Shown piece by piece: positions 8,968 through 19,017 of a stretch of DNA of 64,000 nucleotides; the first letter of the stretch is position 1; each line of letters opens with the position of its first letter. The stretch comes from JAGVSR01 sp963708775 (GTDB lineage: Bacteria > Pseudomonadota > Alphaproteobacteria > Rhizobiales > Hyphomicrobiaceae). The notes beneath the pieces are model-generated. The model ran no database searches, was not told the origin of the DNA, and saw only the letters and a program-made list of their open reading frames with translations. The DNA is taken from assembly GCA_963708775.1 (NCBI GenBank), contig CAVPTI010000002.1, positions 186,001 through 250,000 of the forward strand, written 5' to 3'. The position numbers were made by a program, and so were the translations under genes.

Positions 8968-10482
8968 ATGCATAGGTTGCTCATGCTCCCTCGTCCTCGC
9001 GCCGATTTGACGCCCAACACGGCTGACTTCGAGCGTTTCCCGCTCGTGAAACCGACGGGCTTTCGCGAGTACGACGCGCGGTGGCTCTTCCCGGAAGAAA
9101 TCAACCTGATGGGCCTCAACGCCGTCGGGCTTGGCATGGCGACGTTATTTGCCGAACGGGGCGTGCCGAAGCGCATCGTCGTCGGCCATGACTACCGCTG
9201 GTACTCGGGCAGCGTGAAGCAGGCGCTGATCACCGGCCTGTTGGCCGGCGGCTGTGAAGTGCACGATATCGGGCTCGCGCTGTCGCCGATGGCTTACTTC
9301 GCGCAGTTCGACCTCGATGTTGAAGGCGTCGCGATGGTCACTGCTTCGCACAACGACAACGGCTGGACCGGCATCAAGATGGGGCTGGCGCGTCCGCTCA
9401 CATTCGGTCCTGACGAAATGGGCCGCCTGAAAGACATCGTTCTGTCAGGCGCTTTCAAAACGGCGGAAGGCGGCCGCTACATCTTCGTGCCCGATATGGC
9501 CGAGCGCTACATGGCAGCGCTGTCAAAGCGGCCGAAACTCAAGCGCAAGCTGAAGGTCGTGGCTGCTTGCGGGAATGGGACCGCGGGTGCTTTCGCGCCC
9601 AAGGTTCTGGAAGCGATCGGATGCGAAGTGGTGCCGCTCGACTGCGAGCTTGACCATTCCTTTCCGCGGTACAATCCCAATCCCGAAGACATGAAAATGC
9701 TGCACGCCATCTCGGAGGCCGTGCTCGCACATAAGGCCGATGTGGGACTTGGCTTCGACGGTGACGGTGACCGCTGCGGCGTGGTCGATAACGAGGGCCA
9801 TGAGATCTTCGCCGATACAGTCGGCGTCATGCTCGCGCGCGATATCTCGGCACAGTATCCGAACGCGACGTTCGTCGCAGACGTGAAGTCCACCGGACTC
9901 TTCATGACCGATCCGGTGCTGCAGGCGAACGGCGCCAAAGCGCTCTACTGGAAGACGGGCCATTCCTACATGAAGCGCTATACCTTCGAGCAGAAGGCGC
10001 TCGTCGGGTTCGAGAAGTCGGGGCATTTCTTCTTCCAGCCACCGCTCGGGCGGGGCTACGATGACGGGCTCGTCGCGGCGCTCGCCGTCTGCGACATGCT
10101 CGACCGCGCGCCCGACAAGTCGATGGCGGATTTGCGCCGCGCGCTGCCGAAGACCTACCAGTCGCCCACGATGTCGCCACACTGCGATGACGAGAAGAAG
10201 TACGGCATCGTCGACGAGATCGTCGCCGAATACGAAGGTATCGCAAAGTCGGGGGGCAAGATCGCCGGCCAGAGCGTGCGCGATCTCGTGACCGTCAACG
10301 GCGTGCGCGTGACCCTGGCGGATGGAACGTGGGGTCTTGTGCGCGCCTCATCCAACAAGCCGGAACTGGTGATCGTGGTCGAGAGCCCTGTGTCGGAGGC
10401 AAACAAGATTGCCATGTTCCGCGACATTGAGGCACGGCTCGCAAAGCACCCGGAAGTCGGCGCGTACAATCAGAAGATCTGA
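8968..10482 (+). CDS. Phosphomannomutase/phosphoglucomutase
   Basis: Alpha-D-phosphohexomutase interconverting hexose 1- and 6-phosphates for polysaccharide and LPS sugar synthesis. The 504 residues contain all four domain signatures: PTGFREYDARW at the start, the active-site loop VTASHNDNGWTG with phospho-serine S127, the metal-binding loop GFDGDGDRCG near 264, and the sugar-binding GFEKSGHFFF followed by the C-terminal phosphate-binding region RASSNKPELV. This is the AlgC/ManB-like group. M1 at 8968 or M6 at 8983 could be the start. It stands alone in the plus-strand run. Confidence 0.92.
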   Translation: MHRLLMLPRPRADLTPNTADFERFPLVKPTGFREYDARWLFPEEINLMGLNAVGLGMATLFAERGVPKRIVVGHDYRWYSGSVKQALITGLLAGGCEVHDIGLALSPMAYFAQFDLDVEGVAMVTASHNDNGWTGIKMGLARPLTFGPDEMGRLKDIVLSGAFKTAEGGRYIFVPDMAERYMAALSKRPKLKRKLKVVAACGNGTAGAFAPKVLEAIGCEVVPLDCELDHSFPRYNPNPEDMKMLHAISEAVLAHKADVGLGFDGDGDRCGVVDNEGHEIFADTVGVMLARDISAQYPNATFVADVKSTGLFMTDPVLQANGAKALYWKTGHSYMKRYTFEQKALVGFEKSGHFFFQPPLGRGYDDGLVAALAVCDMLDRAPDKSMADLRRALPKTYQSPTMSPHCDDEKKYGIVDEIVAEYEGIAKSGGKIAGQSVRDLVTVNGVRVTLADGTWGLVRASSNKPELVIVVESPVSEANKIAMFRDIEARLAKHPEVGAYNQKI

Positions 10483-10560
10483 ATTCGTTCTGATCTAGTG
10501 CACTGAAAACAACGCTTCGCGCTGTACAATTCCATTGTCGTCACCCAAGTTGCCGACGCT

Positions 10561-11223
10561 ATGACAAAGGGTATCGACATGGGGACCGCGATGACCAGCG
10601 GCGTTACAACCGATGATCTGAGTGCGGTTCAACGCCGCCGTAAGTGGGCGCTGCTGGCCCTGATGATCGCAGGGCTGATCCTGTTCGGCTTCGCGACATC
10701 ACGTTGGCAGCAATCCGCGCCAAATTTCTACGAAGCCATCGAATGGACGGGGATGATTATGATCCTCGTCTGCGTCGCCGGCCGCACGTGGTGCAGCCTC
10801 TACATCGGTGGCCGCAAAAAAGAGGAACTCGTCGTCAGTGGTCCGTATTCTGTCGTTCGTAATCCGCTCTACGTGTTCACGCTGATCGGCGCGGTTGGTG
10901 TGGGTTTGCAAATGGGTAGTTTAGTGATGGGCGCACTCTGCGCGCTCGCCACCTTTATCGTCTTTAGAGTGGTTATTGACCGCGAAGAAGCATTTCTGCG
11001 TAGCGCCTTTCCCGACGCGTTCGCCAAGTATGCATCGCGAGTTCCGAAACTCTGGCCCAACCTCGCGACTTGGACGGACACCGACATGATCGTGGTCTCG
11101 CCAAAGCCCGTCATGCGGACGTTTGCGGACTCGTGCCTCTTTCTCCTCGCAATCCCCATCGCGGAAGGTATCGACGTGCTGCACACAATGGGCAGTCTCC
11201 CCGTCGTCTTGCGGCTACCCTAA
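10561..11223 (+). CDS. Membrane methyltransferase of the isoprenylcysteine/PEMT type
   Basis: Integral membrane protein of 220 residues. It carries the S-adenosylmethionine and substrate signature GPYSVVRNPLYVF (around residues 95-107) shared by isoprenylcysteine carboxyl methyltransferases and phospholipid N-methyltransferases, followed by IDREEAFLRSAFPDAFAKYASRVPKLWP, the conserved E-E-x-L and Y-x-x-x-V-x-x end of the domain. Hydrophobic helices precede and follow. In bacteria the substrate is usually unknown; lipid methylation is possible. Several methionines near the N-terminus make the exact start uncertain. Confidence 0.75.
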   Translation: MTKGIDMGTAMTSGVTTDDLSAVQRRRKWALLALMIAGLILFGFATSRWQQSAPNFYEAIEWTGMIMILVCVAGRTWCSLYIGGRKKEELVVSGPYSVVRNPLYVFTLIGAVGVGLQMGSLVMGALCALATFIVFRVVIDREEAFLRSAFPDAFAKYASRVPKLWPNLATWTDTDMIVVSPKPVMRTFADSCLFLLAIPIAEGIDVLHTMGSLPVVLRLP

Positions 11224-11269
11224 ATTTATTCGACCTCGAACTGATCTATCACTGTCAATTGCGGACCGG

Positions 11270-11548
11270 TTATTTCGTGATCATCGCGAGGCAACGGCCG
11301 GCGGCTTCTGCGGCCGAGCGTGCCTTCAGCGGGCTCAGCGCGCCGGCCCGGATCATTTTCTTCGTCTCGGCAACAACGACGCTGCGCGCTGCTTCCGGTG
11401 TCGGCTTGAGAGCAACCGTCGCTGAATAGATTTGCTGGGAGTGGGATGGCAGCCCAGCCGCGCACGCGTCACCGGCTGCGCGATCTGCGCGAGCCGAATG
11501 CGAGACGCTGCAGGCAAGAATGGACATGAGAAGTGGTAAGCGCCGCAT
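11270..11548 (-). CDS. Small secreted protein of unknown function
   Basis: I do not recognise this 92-residue protein. From the ATG at 11548 there is a clear signal peptide (MRRLPLLMSILACSVSHSARA), then a mature part with two cysteines (DACAAGL and GRCLAM) and two predicted helices rich in Ala, Lys and Glu. The paired cysteines suggest one disulfide in the periplasm. It stands alone and is convergent with the methyltransferase gene at 10561-11223. Confidence 0.6.
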   Translation of the reverse strand: MRRLPLLMSILACSVSHSARADRAAGDACAAGLPSHSQQIYSATVALKPTPEAARSVVVAETKKMIRAGALSPLKARSAAEAAGRCLAMITK

Positions 11549-11687
11549 GTGAGATAACTCCGAGCACGTGATCCACGGCTTTGCTTGATCTATCGAAATA
11601 TGAGCAGTCTGCATATGAGCAGCCGCCGACCCCGCGCTCAAGCCCTAAGCAGTGGAAGATGTAAACGGTTCCGATACGTCGCGGAAA

Positions 11688-12385
<698 letters not shown>

Positions 12386-12386
<1 letters not shown>

Positions 12387-13604
12387 CACGGCGTGCCCGA
12401 GGCTATTGCGCCAGCATAGCGCTCATACAGCTGCTTGCAGACGGCCAGCAGCGCCCGATCCGCCTTTTCGCCGGGGAAGTTTGTCGCGACGACTATGGCG
12501 AGATCGATTTCGGGATCGATGAAAATGGTGGCGAGATTTTTCGAGTTCGATCCGTTGTGGGTGAGGATGGGCCGTGGGGTCCAGGCCATTTTCATGATGC
12601 CCCAGCCGGACGCATATTGACCTGACTTCGGCGTGCCGGGTTTTGGATTGGCGATGTCCATCTTAACCCGCGCTGTATGCAGCCATGCCAGCGTCTCAGG
12701 CTTGACGAGCGCGGGGTCCGCGCTTGGCCATCCCTGCGTTCCATGCGCCCCAGGTGGCGAAATCCCCGATCGACATATGGGCCGTGCCGGCAGGTCCCAG
12801 CGCTTCCGGCACGTCGGCTGCGGGTCCCCACGGCATCGGCGTCACCTTGCCATCATCGTCCACGAGATGGCCGGATGCCGCATCGAGACGGCCCGGTGTC
12901 ACCTGCGGCCCAAGACCCGCCGTCTTGAGTTGAAGCGCGTCGAAGATGCGCCGCGTGATGAGGCTTTCCCAAGGTTCGCCGGCTGCCGCTTCAACCATCG
13001 CGCCGACAGTCATGTAACCGAGATTGGCGTACTGGAACGGATTTGGCTCTGGCACCTTCGGTGTGTTTTTCGAACCCCATTCCGCGATGATGGCCAGCCG
13101 CCGCGCCGCCATCGACATGTCGTATTCGGACGTGCCGACATAGAGGTTGTAGAGTTCTTCCGTATCGGAGGGGATGCCGCTCGTGTGGCTCAGAAGCTGT
13201 TCGAGCGTGATGGCGCTGAATTCCGGCTTCAGGGTTGGGAGCCCGGCTGCCTTGAGAGGCGGTCCGAGAATCTCACCGACGGTCGTCGTCCAGGTGAGCT
13301 TGCCTTCCTCGACCAGCATGCCGGCGAGCGTCGCAGTCATGGCCTTGGTGTCGGAGCCGAGATGAAAGCGGTCCTCGGCGGTGACCTTCACATCCGTGCC
13401 CAGCGCGCGCACACCGGTGGCACCGATGGCGACCGGATTGCCGTCCTTTACGACAGCAGCCGCTATCGCCGGCAGCTCGTATTGCGTGCGAAAGGCTTCG
13501 AGATCCGCGGTGAGGTCATTGGCGCGGGTGGGGTTGATGCCTGTCGGAACGGCGAGGCACAGTGCGAGCGCCGGCGCCATCCAAGTCGAAATTCGGCGCG
13601 TCAT
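12386..13604 (-). CDS. Beta-lactamase-family serine hydrolase, interrupted by a frameshift
   Basis: Class C beta-lactamase/DD-peptidase fold hydrolase, about 405 residues when repaired. From ATG 13604 there is a signal peptide (MAPALALCLAVPTG), then the serine nucleophile motif S84-D-T-K87 in HLGSDTKAM, and the second motif Y192-A-N194 in QYANLGYM. In the C-terminal part, H-N-G in LTHNGSNSKN replaces the KTG triad, as in many esterase-like members. The role is probably peptide, ester or cell-wall hydrolysis in the periplasm. One extra C within the four-base run at 12712-12715 shifts the frame between NAGMAKRGP and the sequence that continues into MDIANPKPGTPK. A one-base correction restores the protein, so this looks like a sequence error. 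Confidence 0.82.
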
Positions 13605-13734
13605 TGGCACGTCTCCCTGAGTTGGAGCGGGCAACCTATCGCCAATTCCGCGCGGGCGGCACACAGATTTCATTGCAGCGTTAGCAAGGGGGTTCAACTC
13701 GCCAACAAGCGCGGCTGTTGCTAGTTTGACGTCC

Positions 13735-14727
13735 ATGCAGAACCTCATCACCGACGTCCCGGGCCTTATGGTCGGCCATGCGCACGACTTGGCCATCGCC
13801 TCCGGCGTCACCGTCATTGTCTTCGACACCCCAACCGCGGCCTCCGTCGCTATTCACGGTGGCGGACCGGCGGTACGCGATACGGCGCTCCTGGAGCCGC
13901 AGGCCAGCGTCGAGACGGTCGATGCCATCGTGCTATCAGGCGGCTCCGCATTCGGGCTCGACGCGGCCGGCGGGGTGATGGCGCATCTGGCCGGCATCGG
14001 GCGCGGCTTTCAGGTCGGCGACGTGCGCGTGCCGATCGTGCCGGGTGCCAGCGTGTTCGATCTCGCCGTTGGCGGTGGCGCATGGGGGCCCTCACCGCCG
14101 TGGTGGGAACTGGGGTTTCAGGCGGCCGCAAGCGCGGCGAGTTCCTTTGCGCTGGGCAGCGTCGGTGGCGGCTACGGCGCCACGGTCGCCAACCTCAAGG
14201 GCGGTCTCGGTTCGGCAAGCGCCGTTACGGCTGCCGGTTACGCAGTCGGCGCCATCGTTGTCGTCAACGCCGTGGGCACAGTCACGATCGGCGACACGGG
14301 ACACTTCTGGGCGGCGGCCGATGAAGTGGGCGCGGAGTTCGGCGGGCGCGGTGCGATGGTGCACGTGCCGGAGGCCGCTCGCTCGCCGGCCATCAAGGGC
14401 GATGCAAATCCGCGCGCCAATACCACCATTGCGCTCGTCGCGACTGATGCGGTGATGCCAAAGTCGGCATTGAAGCACACCGCAATCATGGCGCACGACG
14501 GCATGGCGCGCGCGATCCGCCCGTCGCACGCGCCGCTCGATGGCGACCTCGTTTTCGCTGCGGCGACGGGCGTCAGCGGACGCACGCCCGATCTGCGCCA
14601 ACGGGCCGACATTGGCCACGTCGCCGCTCATTGCCTGTCGCGCGCTATCGCTCGTGCCGTGTTCGAGGCAACTGCCCTGCCCTATGCGCAGGCGCTGCCC
14701 AGCTATCGGGATCGGTTCGTCCGCTAA
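13735..14727 (+). CDS. P1 family peptidase (DmpA / L-aminopeptidase-D-esterase type)
   Basis: Ntn-like autoproteolytic peptidase of 330 residues. The family signature is clear: ITDVPGLMVGHAHD at the start, GGGPAVRDTALLEP, VDAIVLSGGSAFGLDAAGGV, VPIVPGASVFDL, and NTTIALVATDA near residue 222, where the chain is expected to self-cleave before the nucleophile. Members hydrolyse N-terminal residues of small peptides, amides or beta-peptides. The ATG at 13735 is preferred over an in-frame TTG at 13726. It is divergent from the serine hydrolase gene; their promoters must lie in 13605-13734. Confidence 0.9.
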   Translation: MQNLITDVPGLMVGHAHDLAIASGVTVIVFDTPTAASVAIHGGGPAVRDTALLEPQASVETVDAIVLSGGSAFGLDAAGGVMAHLAGIGRGFQVGDVRVPIVPGASVFDLAVGGGAWGPSPPWWELGFQAAASAASSFALGSVGGGYGATVANLKGGLGSASAVTAAGYAVGAIVVVNAVGTVTIGDTGHFWAAADEVGAEFGGRGAMVHVPEAARSPAIKGDANPRANTTIALVATDAVMPKSALKHTAIMAHDGMARAIRPSHAPLDGDLVFAAATGVSGRTPDLRQRADIGHVAAHCLSRAIARAVFEATALPYAQALPSYRDRFVR

Positions 14728-15116
14728 AAATAATGCGCCACTTATCCCCGCGTCCGCGTGGTCTCCTACACTGGCCCCACTCCGTCCTGGAGAAGGGGGC
14801 GTCGCTTAAGAGGCGTCTTGGTGAGGTGGGGCGGGGTGCAGAAGTCGCCGACGGTCGGGCACGCACCGGCTCTCGGCGAGGCTCGGATCGGCCACCTGGT
14901 GGAATCCAGGCTGCGAAGAACGCGCTGAAACGTCGATCGTATGCCAGAAATCCTGCGCGGGGCGGCTTCAGGGCCGCACCACTAACAAAATCACAGCGGC
15001 TCTCGCGCCGCCCCGCCCCCGGTTTGCCCGGGTTTTGAAATAGCCGACGCACCCAGATGGTCTAGGGCGGTTCGTCTTGTATATCCTGAATTGGAAAGCA
15101 GTTGGCGAGATCTAAG
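14728..15116. other. 389-base gene-free stretch; possible structured RNA ending in a hairpin
   Basis: No convincing coding frame is seen on either strand. The part 14828-15020 can close on itself: GGGGCGGGG at about 14828 pairs with CCCCGCCCC at about 15011. A short hairpin (CCCGG loop CCGGG) followed by TTTT lies at about 15018-15036 and looks like a plus-strand terminator. Together these could be a non-coding RNA of about 200 bases or the leader of the following secreted-protein gene. I could not match it to 6S, RNase P, SRP or tmRNA sequence signatures. Confidence 0.3.
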
Positions 15117-15698
15117 ATGCAGCATGGGCGACAAGCGTTGAGCGTTCTGGCGGCGGTCCTCGCGGGCGCACACCTTTCAATCGCTGAGGATAGCGCGAAG
15201 TCAGAGGGCTTCATCGACGGTGCAGTGCGCGATATCGAGATCGCCCAGCATGAGAGGCTTTTAAAAGTACAATCGGCACCAGGCTCGGTTCTTGCCCCCT
15301 TCACGACGGACGGATGCAGCGGGGGCATGTCGGCCACCTGGACCATGGCGGCTGGAGTCATCGCCAGCATATCCAAGCGACACGGTTCGGAGCCACCGTG
15401 GACGGCCTGCTGCGTGGCTCACGACCGTCTCTACCACGCGGGAGTTCCGGCGGGCGCGGACGCGGCTCAGAGCTTCGATGCCCGATTGAAAGCAGACGAG
15501 GCGTTGCGCCAGTGCGTCCGTCAGGCTGGGGTAGAGCGTGTGGCCGCGCTTTCGGCGGAGTACGGCCTTGGCGAGGATGATGTGCGCTTGCTGTATGACG
15601 GGCTGGCCGAGGGCATGTATGGCGCGGTGCGCGTCGGCGGCGCGCCCTGCACCGGTCTATCCTGGCGTTGGGGCTATGGCTGGCCGAACTGCAAGTGA
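15117..15698 (+). CDS. Secreted protein with phospholipase A2-like CC-x-x-HD motif
   Basis: Protein of 193 residues with an N-terminal signal peptide (LSVLAAVLAGAHLSIA). The mature part contains TTDGCSGGMS (C67) and PPWTACCVAHDRLYHAG, in which C98-C99-x-x-H102-D103 has the layout of the calcium-dependent phospholipase A2 catalytic motif CCxxHDxCY. A final cysteine pair lies in GAPCTGLSWRWGYGWPNC. The canonical calcium loop YGCYCG is absent, so enzyme activity is an inference. ATG 15117 is chosen over a TTG at 15102. It is convergent with the LysE gene. Confidence 0.6.
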   Translation: MQHGRQALSVLAAVLAGAHLSIAEDSAKSEGFIDGAVRDIEIAQHERLLKVQSAPGSVLAPFTTDGCSGGMSATWTMAAGVIASISKRHGSEPPWTACCVAHDRLYHAGVPAGADAAQSFDARLKADEALRQCVRQAGVERVAALSAEYGLGEDDVRLLYDGLAEGMYGAVRVGGAPCTGLSWRWGYGWPNCK

Positions 15699-15706
15699 GC
15701 CGCGTT

Positions 15707-16294
15707 TCAGGCCATGCCTGCGGCGCGCGTGCCGAGCAGCATCGCGAACACGAGAAGCGCTACGGCCCCCGCTCGATATCCGAGACGCGGACTATGCCCC
15801 GAGCTTTTAATCACCGCCGCGCCGAGCATGATCCAGCTGCCCCCTGCAAGTGCGATGAGGACGACGAGGGCCGCCAGCCAGGGAGCGAGCGTGACCGGAT
15901 CAATGCTGCCGGTGTGGGGCAACACCGTGAAGGCGAAGACGAGGGCTTTAGGATTGAGCAGCGTCGCGATGAACACGTTCGTGTGTGTAACGGGCCTAGC
16001 GACATCGAGCGGCTTCGTGCTTCTGCGCCACAAACTCAGCGACATATAGACAAGATAGGCGCAGACCAGCCCGCTCAAAATCTGTCCGAACACCGGCTCA
16101 GCGGCGACGAAAGGTCCAACGGCAGCCCGCAGTATCAGGATAGCGCAGACATAGCCCGCCGCCTCACTGAGCAGCAGCGGCAGGGAACCCTTGACGCCTC
16201 GCGTCGCTCCGGAAGTTGCCAGCAAGGTGTTGGTCGGTCCCGGCGTCGACAGCAGCGCGACCGCGCCCAATGTGAAAGCCAAAATGTCGTTCAT
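15707..16294 (-). CDS. LysE/RhtB family amino-acid exporter
   Basis: Inner-membrane exporter of 195 residues with about six hydrophobic helices. The N-terminal family motif STPGPTNTLLATSGATRGVKGSLPLLLSE is complete in outline, and the conserved LLNPKALVFAF follows in the second half. Members export amino acids such as lysine, homoserine or threonine; the exact substrate is not predictable. The ATG at 16294 is followed at once by the first helix, as is usual. It is divergent from the DUF599 gene. Confidence 0.85.
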   Translation of the reverse strand: MNDILAFTLGAVALLSTPGPTNTLLATSGATRGVKGSLPLLLSEAAGYVCAILILRAAVGPFVAAEPVFGQILSGLVCAYLVYMSLSLWRRSTKPLDVARPVTHTNVFIATLLNPKALVFAFTVLPHTGSIDPVTLAPWLAALVVLIALAGGSWIMLGAAVIKSSGHSPRLGYRAGAVALLVFAMLLGTRAAGMA

Positions 16295-16474
16295 GCCGCA
16301 AGCGTCCGCTGTTTGGCCGATGCCGGCCTTGATCTGGATCAGAAAACGGGAGAAGCAAACGGTTCTGTTCGCCGCACGCTCGACTGCGATGCCGAGGATA
16401 CGGCTTCAGCCATCAGCCAGACCGGTCTAAGAGTTGCTGGTCCGGCCCCTCACCCACCTGCGAGACCATTCGCT

Positions 16475-17176
16475 TTGATCCTCAATCTGCTTCCCGTCCT
16501 CGATCTCGCCGCGCTCGGCTGGTTTGTCGCCATCATCGCGACATACGAGTTCATCTCAACGCGGCCGGGCGTCTATCAGAAGTCGATCGCCTGCTACGTG
16601 CAGAACCACCGCCGCGACTGGATGATCGAAATGAGCCAGCGCGAAAACCGGATCGTCGATGGGCAACTGCTGGGCTGGCTCGTCAATGCCAATGCCTTCT
16701 TTGCCTCGACCTCGGTCATCGTTATCGGCGGTTTGGCAGCGCTTCTGTCGTATGGAGAAAAAGCGCGCGAGATCGTCGAAGCGCTGCCCTACGCTGCCAA
16801 TTCGACGGCAGCGCTGTGGGAGATCAAAGTCATCTTTCTCATGATGATCATGATCTACGCGTTCTTCAAATTTGCGTGGGCGTTCCGGCTCTCGCACTAT
16901 ACCGTGATGATGATGGGTGCCACACCGGCCCACGATTCATCCCATACCGCTGCCCGACTCGACCACGCGAACCGGACTGCGGAATTGCTGGGCCTCGTCG
17001 GGTGGCATGCGAACCTCGGTCTGCGGTCGTTTTACTACACCATTGCCGGCCTGATGTGGTTTTTCCATCCGGTGGCTTTCATGATTGCGGCGACGTGGGT
17101 CGTGCTTATCCTCGCGCGTCGCGATTTCTTCTCGCACTCGCGCGCTATCCTTAAAGGCCCCGATCCTCACCCATAG
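16475..17176 (+). CDS. DUF599 family membrane protein
   Basis: Membrane protein of about 233 residues matching DUF599. Four hydrophobic regions are visible: LAALGWFVAIIATYEF, ANAFFASTSVIVIGGLAAL, VIFLMMIMIYAFFKFAWAF and YYTIAGLMWFFHPVAFM. The conserved RRDWMIEMSQRENRIVDGQLL and FAWAFRLSHYTVMMMGATP are typical of the family, whose role is unknown. No ATG is available at the natural N-terminus; a TTG at 16475, directly before ILNLLPVLDL, is my best guess. The 3' end overlaps the convergent TauE gene by ten bases. Confidence 0.75.
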   Translation: MILNLLPVLDLAALGWFVAIIATYEFISTRPGVYQKSIACYVQNHRRDWMIEMSQRENRIVDGQLLGWLVNANAFFASTSVIVIGGLAALLSYGEKAREIVEALPYAANSTAALWEIKVIFLMMIMIYAFFKFAWAFRLSHYTVMMMGATPAHDSSHTAARLDHANRTAELLGLVGWHANLGLRSFYYTIAGLMWFFHPVAFMIAATWVVLILARRDFFSHSRAILKGPDPHP

Positions 17177-18000
17177 AGGCTCCAGAGGAACTTCACCGCG
17201 ACGAGCGCGAGGAAGGCTGCGAAGGCAAGTTCCAGGGCGCGCTTGGGCAGGCCGTGCGCAAGCCGCACGCCGATCGGAGCGAATGCGATGCTCGTCGGCA
17301 GCATCACCAGGGCGGCCGGAACATTGACGTAGCCGAGCGAGCCCGGCGGCAAGCCTTCGGCGCCCCATCCCGCCCAGATATACCCGGCCATCCCGGTTGC
17401 AGCGATGATGGGGCCGAAGCCGGAGGATGTTGCCACTGCGGCCAGCACGGGGAAGCCGAAGAGCATGAGGAGAGACACCATGAACAGGCCGCCGCCGATG
17501 CTCATGAGAGCCGAAAGAACCCCGATGGCGAACGCTGCCGCCTCGAGAGAATGGGTCGAGGGCAATTCATCTCCCAGCCGCCAATCATCGCGGCCGAGGG
17601 CCAGTTTGAGGCTCATCACGATTGCGGCGACGACCCACACCCAGCGCAAGGCTTCGCTCGACATCGCGCTTGCGATGGCAACGCCGACGACGACGCCGAG
17701 AAAGACGGCTGGACCCAGTCGCTTCAGCGCCACCATGTCGACGGCGTTACGGGCGCGCTGGGCACGGTAGGAGCGGTAGCCTGTCGGGCCAATCACGCCG
17801 AACGATGTGCCAAGCGTCACCTGCATGCGGATGTCTTCGGGCACGCCGGCAGCACCCATGGCCGTGTACAGCACGGGAACCAGCACCGACCCGCCGCCGA
17901 TGCCGAAAAGGCCCGAAAGAAAGCCCGCCGCGATCCCCGCTGCTGCGAGTGCCGCCATCATGGGAGCGTGGTCGATCAGAGAAGAGAAAAAATCCGGCAT
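17167..18000 (-). CDS. TauE/SafE family sulfite/anion exporter
   Basis: Inner-membrane transporter of 277 residues with about eight hydrophobic segments and two internally related halves. The family motifs are GLFGIGGGSVLVPVL in the first half and LSALMSIGGGLFMVSLLMLFG in the second. Members move sulfite, sulfoacetate, taurine or other small anions. It starts 12 bases after the end of the dusA gene on the same strand, so the two are probably one transcript, though no functional link is known. Confidence 0.86.
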   Translation of the reverse strand: MPDFFSSLIDHAPMMAALAAAGIAAGFLSGLFGIGGGSVLVPVLYTAMGAAGVPEDIRMQVTLGTSFGVIGPTGYRSYRAQRARNAVDMVALKRLGPAVFLGVVVGVAIASAMSSEALRWVWVVAAIVMSLKLALGRDDWRLGDELPSTHSLEAAAFAIGVLSALMSIGGGLFMVSLLMLFGFPVLAAVATSSGFGPIIAATGMAGYIWAGWGAEGLPPGSLGYVNVPAALVMLPTSIAFAPIGVRLAHGLPKRALELAFAAFLALVAVKFLWSLYG

Positions 18001-18012
18001 GCGGGTCGCACG

Positions 18013-19017
18013 TTACTCGGCCGCGGACGAAAGCGCGACGGCGCTTTCGCCTTCAGCCGCGGCGATGGCTTTTTGCAGCACGTCCGCGCCTGCGCCCGGC
18101 CGCTGGCCCTCCTCGCTGAGAATGCGTCTGAAAAGACGACCGCGCGGTCGGCCATGATAGAGGCCGAGGACGTGGCGCGTGATGTTGTTCAATCGTCCGC
18201 CGCGTCCAATATGTTGCTCGATGACAGGGATTATGCGCTCGAGCGCGGCGCGGCGCGTGACGGCGGGCTCAATGGCGCCAAAGAAGCGGCGGTCCACATC
18301 GGCCAGGATGTAGGGATCGTGATATGCCGCGCGGCCGAGCATCACGCCATCGACCTGGCGCAGGTGCTCCTCGCACGCGTCGAGGCTCTCGATGCCGCCG
18401 TTGATGACGATGGTGAGATCGGGGCGAGCAGCCTTCAAGCGGTAGACGCGCCCATAATCAAGCGGAGGAATTTCACGGTTTTCTTTCGGCGACAGGCCTT
18501 TCAACCAAGCCTTGCGGGCGTGCACGATGAACACTCGGCAGCCGGCCTCCGCCACGCGATCGATAAAACGCTGGAAATCGGCCTCAGCGTCCTGGTCGTC
18601 GATGCCGATGCGGCACTTCACGGTGACAGGAATGGAGACGGCGTTGGCCATCGCTGCGAAGCACACGGCGACGAGATCGGGTTCCGCCATCAGGCAGGCG
18701 CCGAAGCGGCCCTCCTGCACGCGATCGGAGGGGCAGCCGATATTGAGATTGATCTCCCGGTAGCCGAGTTCGGCACCGATACGCGCGGCTTCAGCCAGTT
18801 TGGCCGGATCGGACCCGCCCAGTTGCAGAGCCACGGGCTGTTCGGCGGGATCGAACCCGAGGAGCCGCTCGCGATTGCCGTGCAGGATCGCTTCCGCTGT
18901 CACCATCTCCGTATAGAGCAGGGCATGCCTCGTCAGCCCGCGATGGAAGGTCCGGCAATGCCGGTCGGTCCAATCCATCATGGGGGCAACGCAGAAGGTA
19001 TGCGGGGCGGCTTTCAT
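18013..19017 (-). CDS. dusA: tRNA-dihydrouridine(20/20a) synthase
   Basis: Flavoenzyme that reduces U20/U20a in the tRNA D-loop. The 334 residues begin with the FMN-barrel motif CVAPMMDWTDRHCRTFHR, then LQLGGSDP and the catalytic-cysteine loop NLNIGCPSDRVQEGRFGACLM. HARKAWLKGLSPKENREIPPL is diagnostic for DusA rather than DusB or DusC. GIESLD and DGVMLGRAAYHDP complete the FMN phosphate site. The length fits the family. The TauE gene lies immediately downstream. Confidence 0.95.
   Translation of the reverse strand: MKAAPHTFCVAPMMDWTDRHCRTFHRGLTRHALLYTEMVTAEAILHGNRERLLGFDPAEQPVALQLGGSDPAKLAEAARIGAELGYREINLNIGCPSDRVQEGRFGACLMAEPDLVAVCFAAMANAVSIPVTVKCRIGIDDQDAEADFQRFIDRVAEAGCRVFIVHARKAWLKGLSPKENREIPPLDYGRVYRLKAARPDLTIVINGGIESLDACEEHLRQVDGVMLGRAAYHDPYILADVDRRFFGAIEPAVTRRAALERIIPVIEQHIGRGGRLNNITRHVLGLYHGRPRGRLFRRILSEEGQRPGAGADVLQKAIAAAEGESAVALSSAAE

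Noticed and set aside
12633..13724. 363-codon plus-strand frame
   Set aside because: Antisense to the serine hydrolase, which has signal peptide and catalytic motifs on the minus strand.
14645..15052. 135-codon minus-strand frame in the gap after the P1 peptidase gene
   Set aside because: Arg/Pro-rich without any domain, overlaps the P1 peptidase end, and shows no ribosome site.
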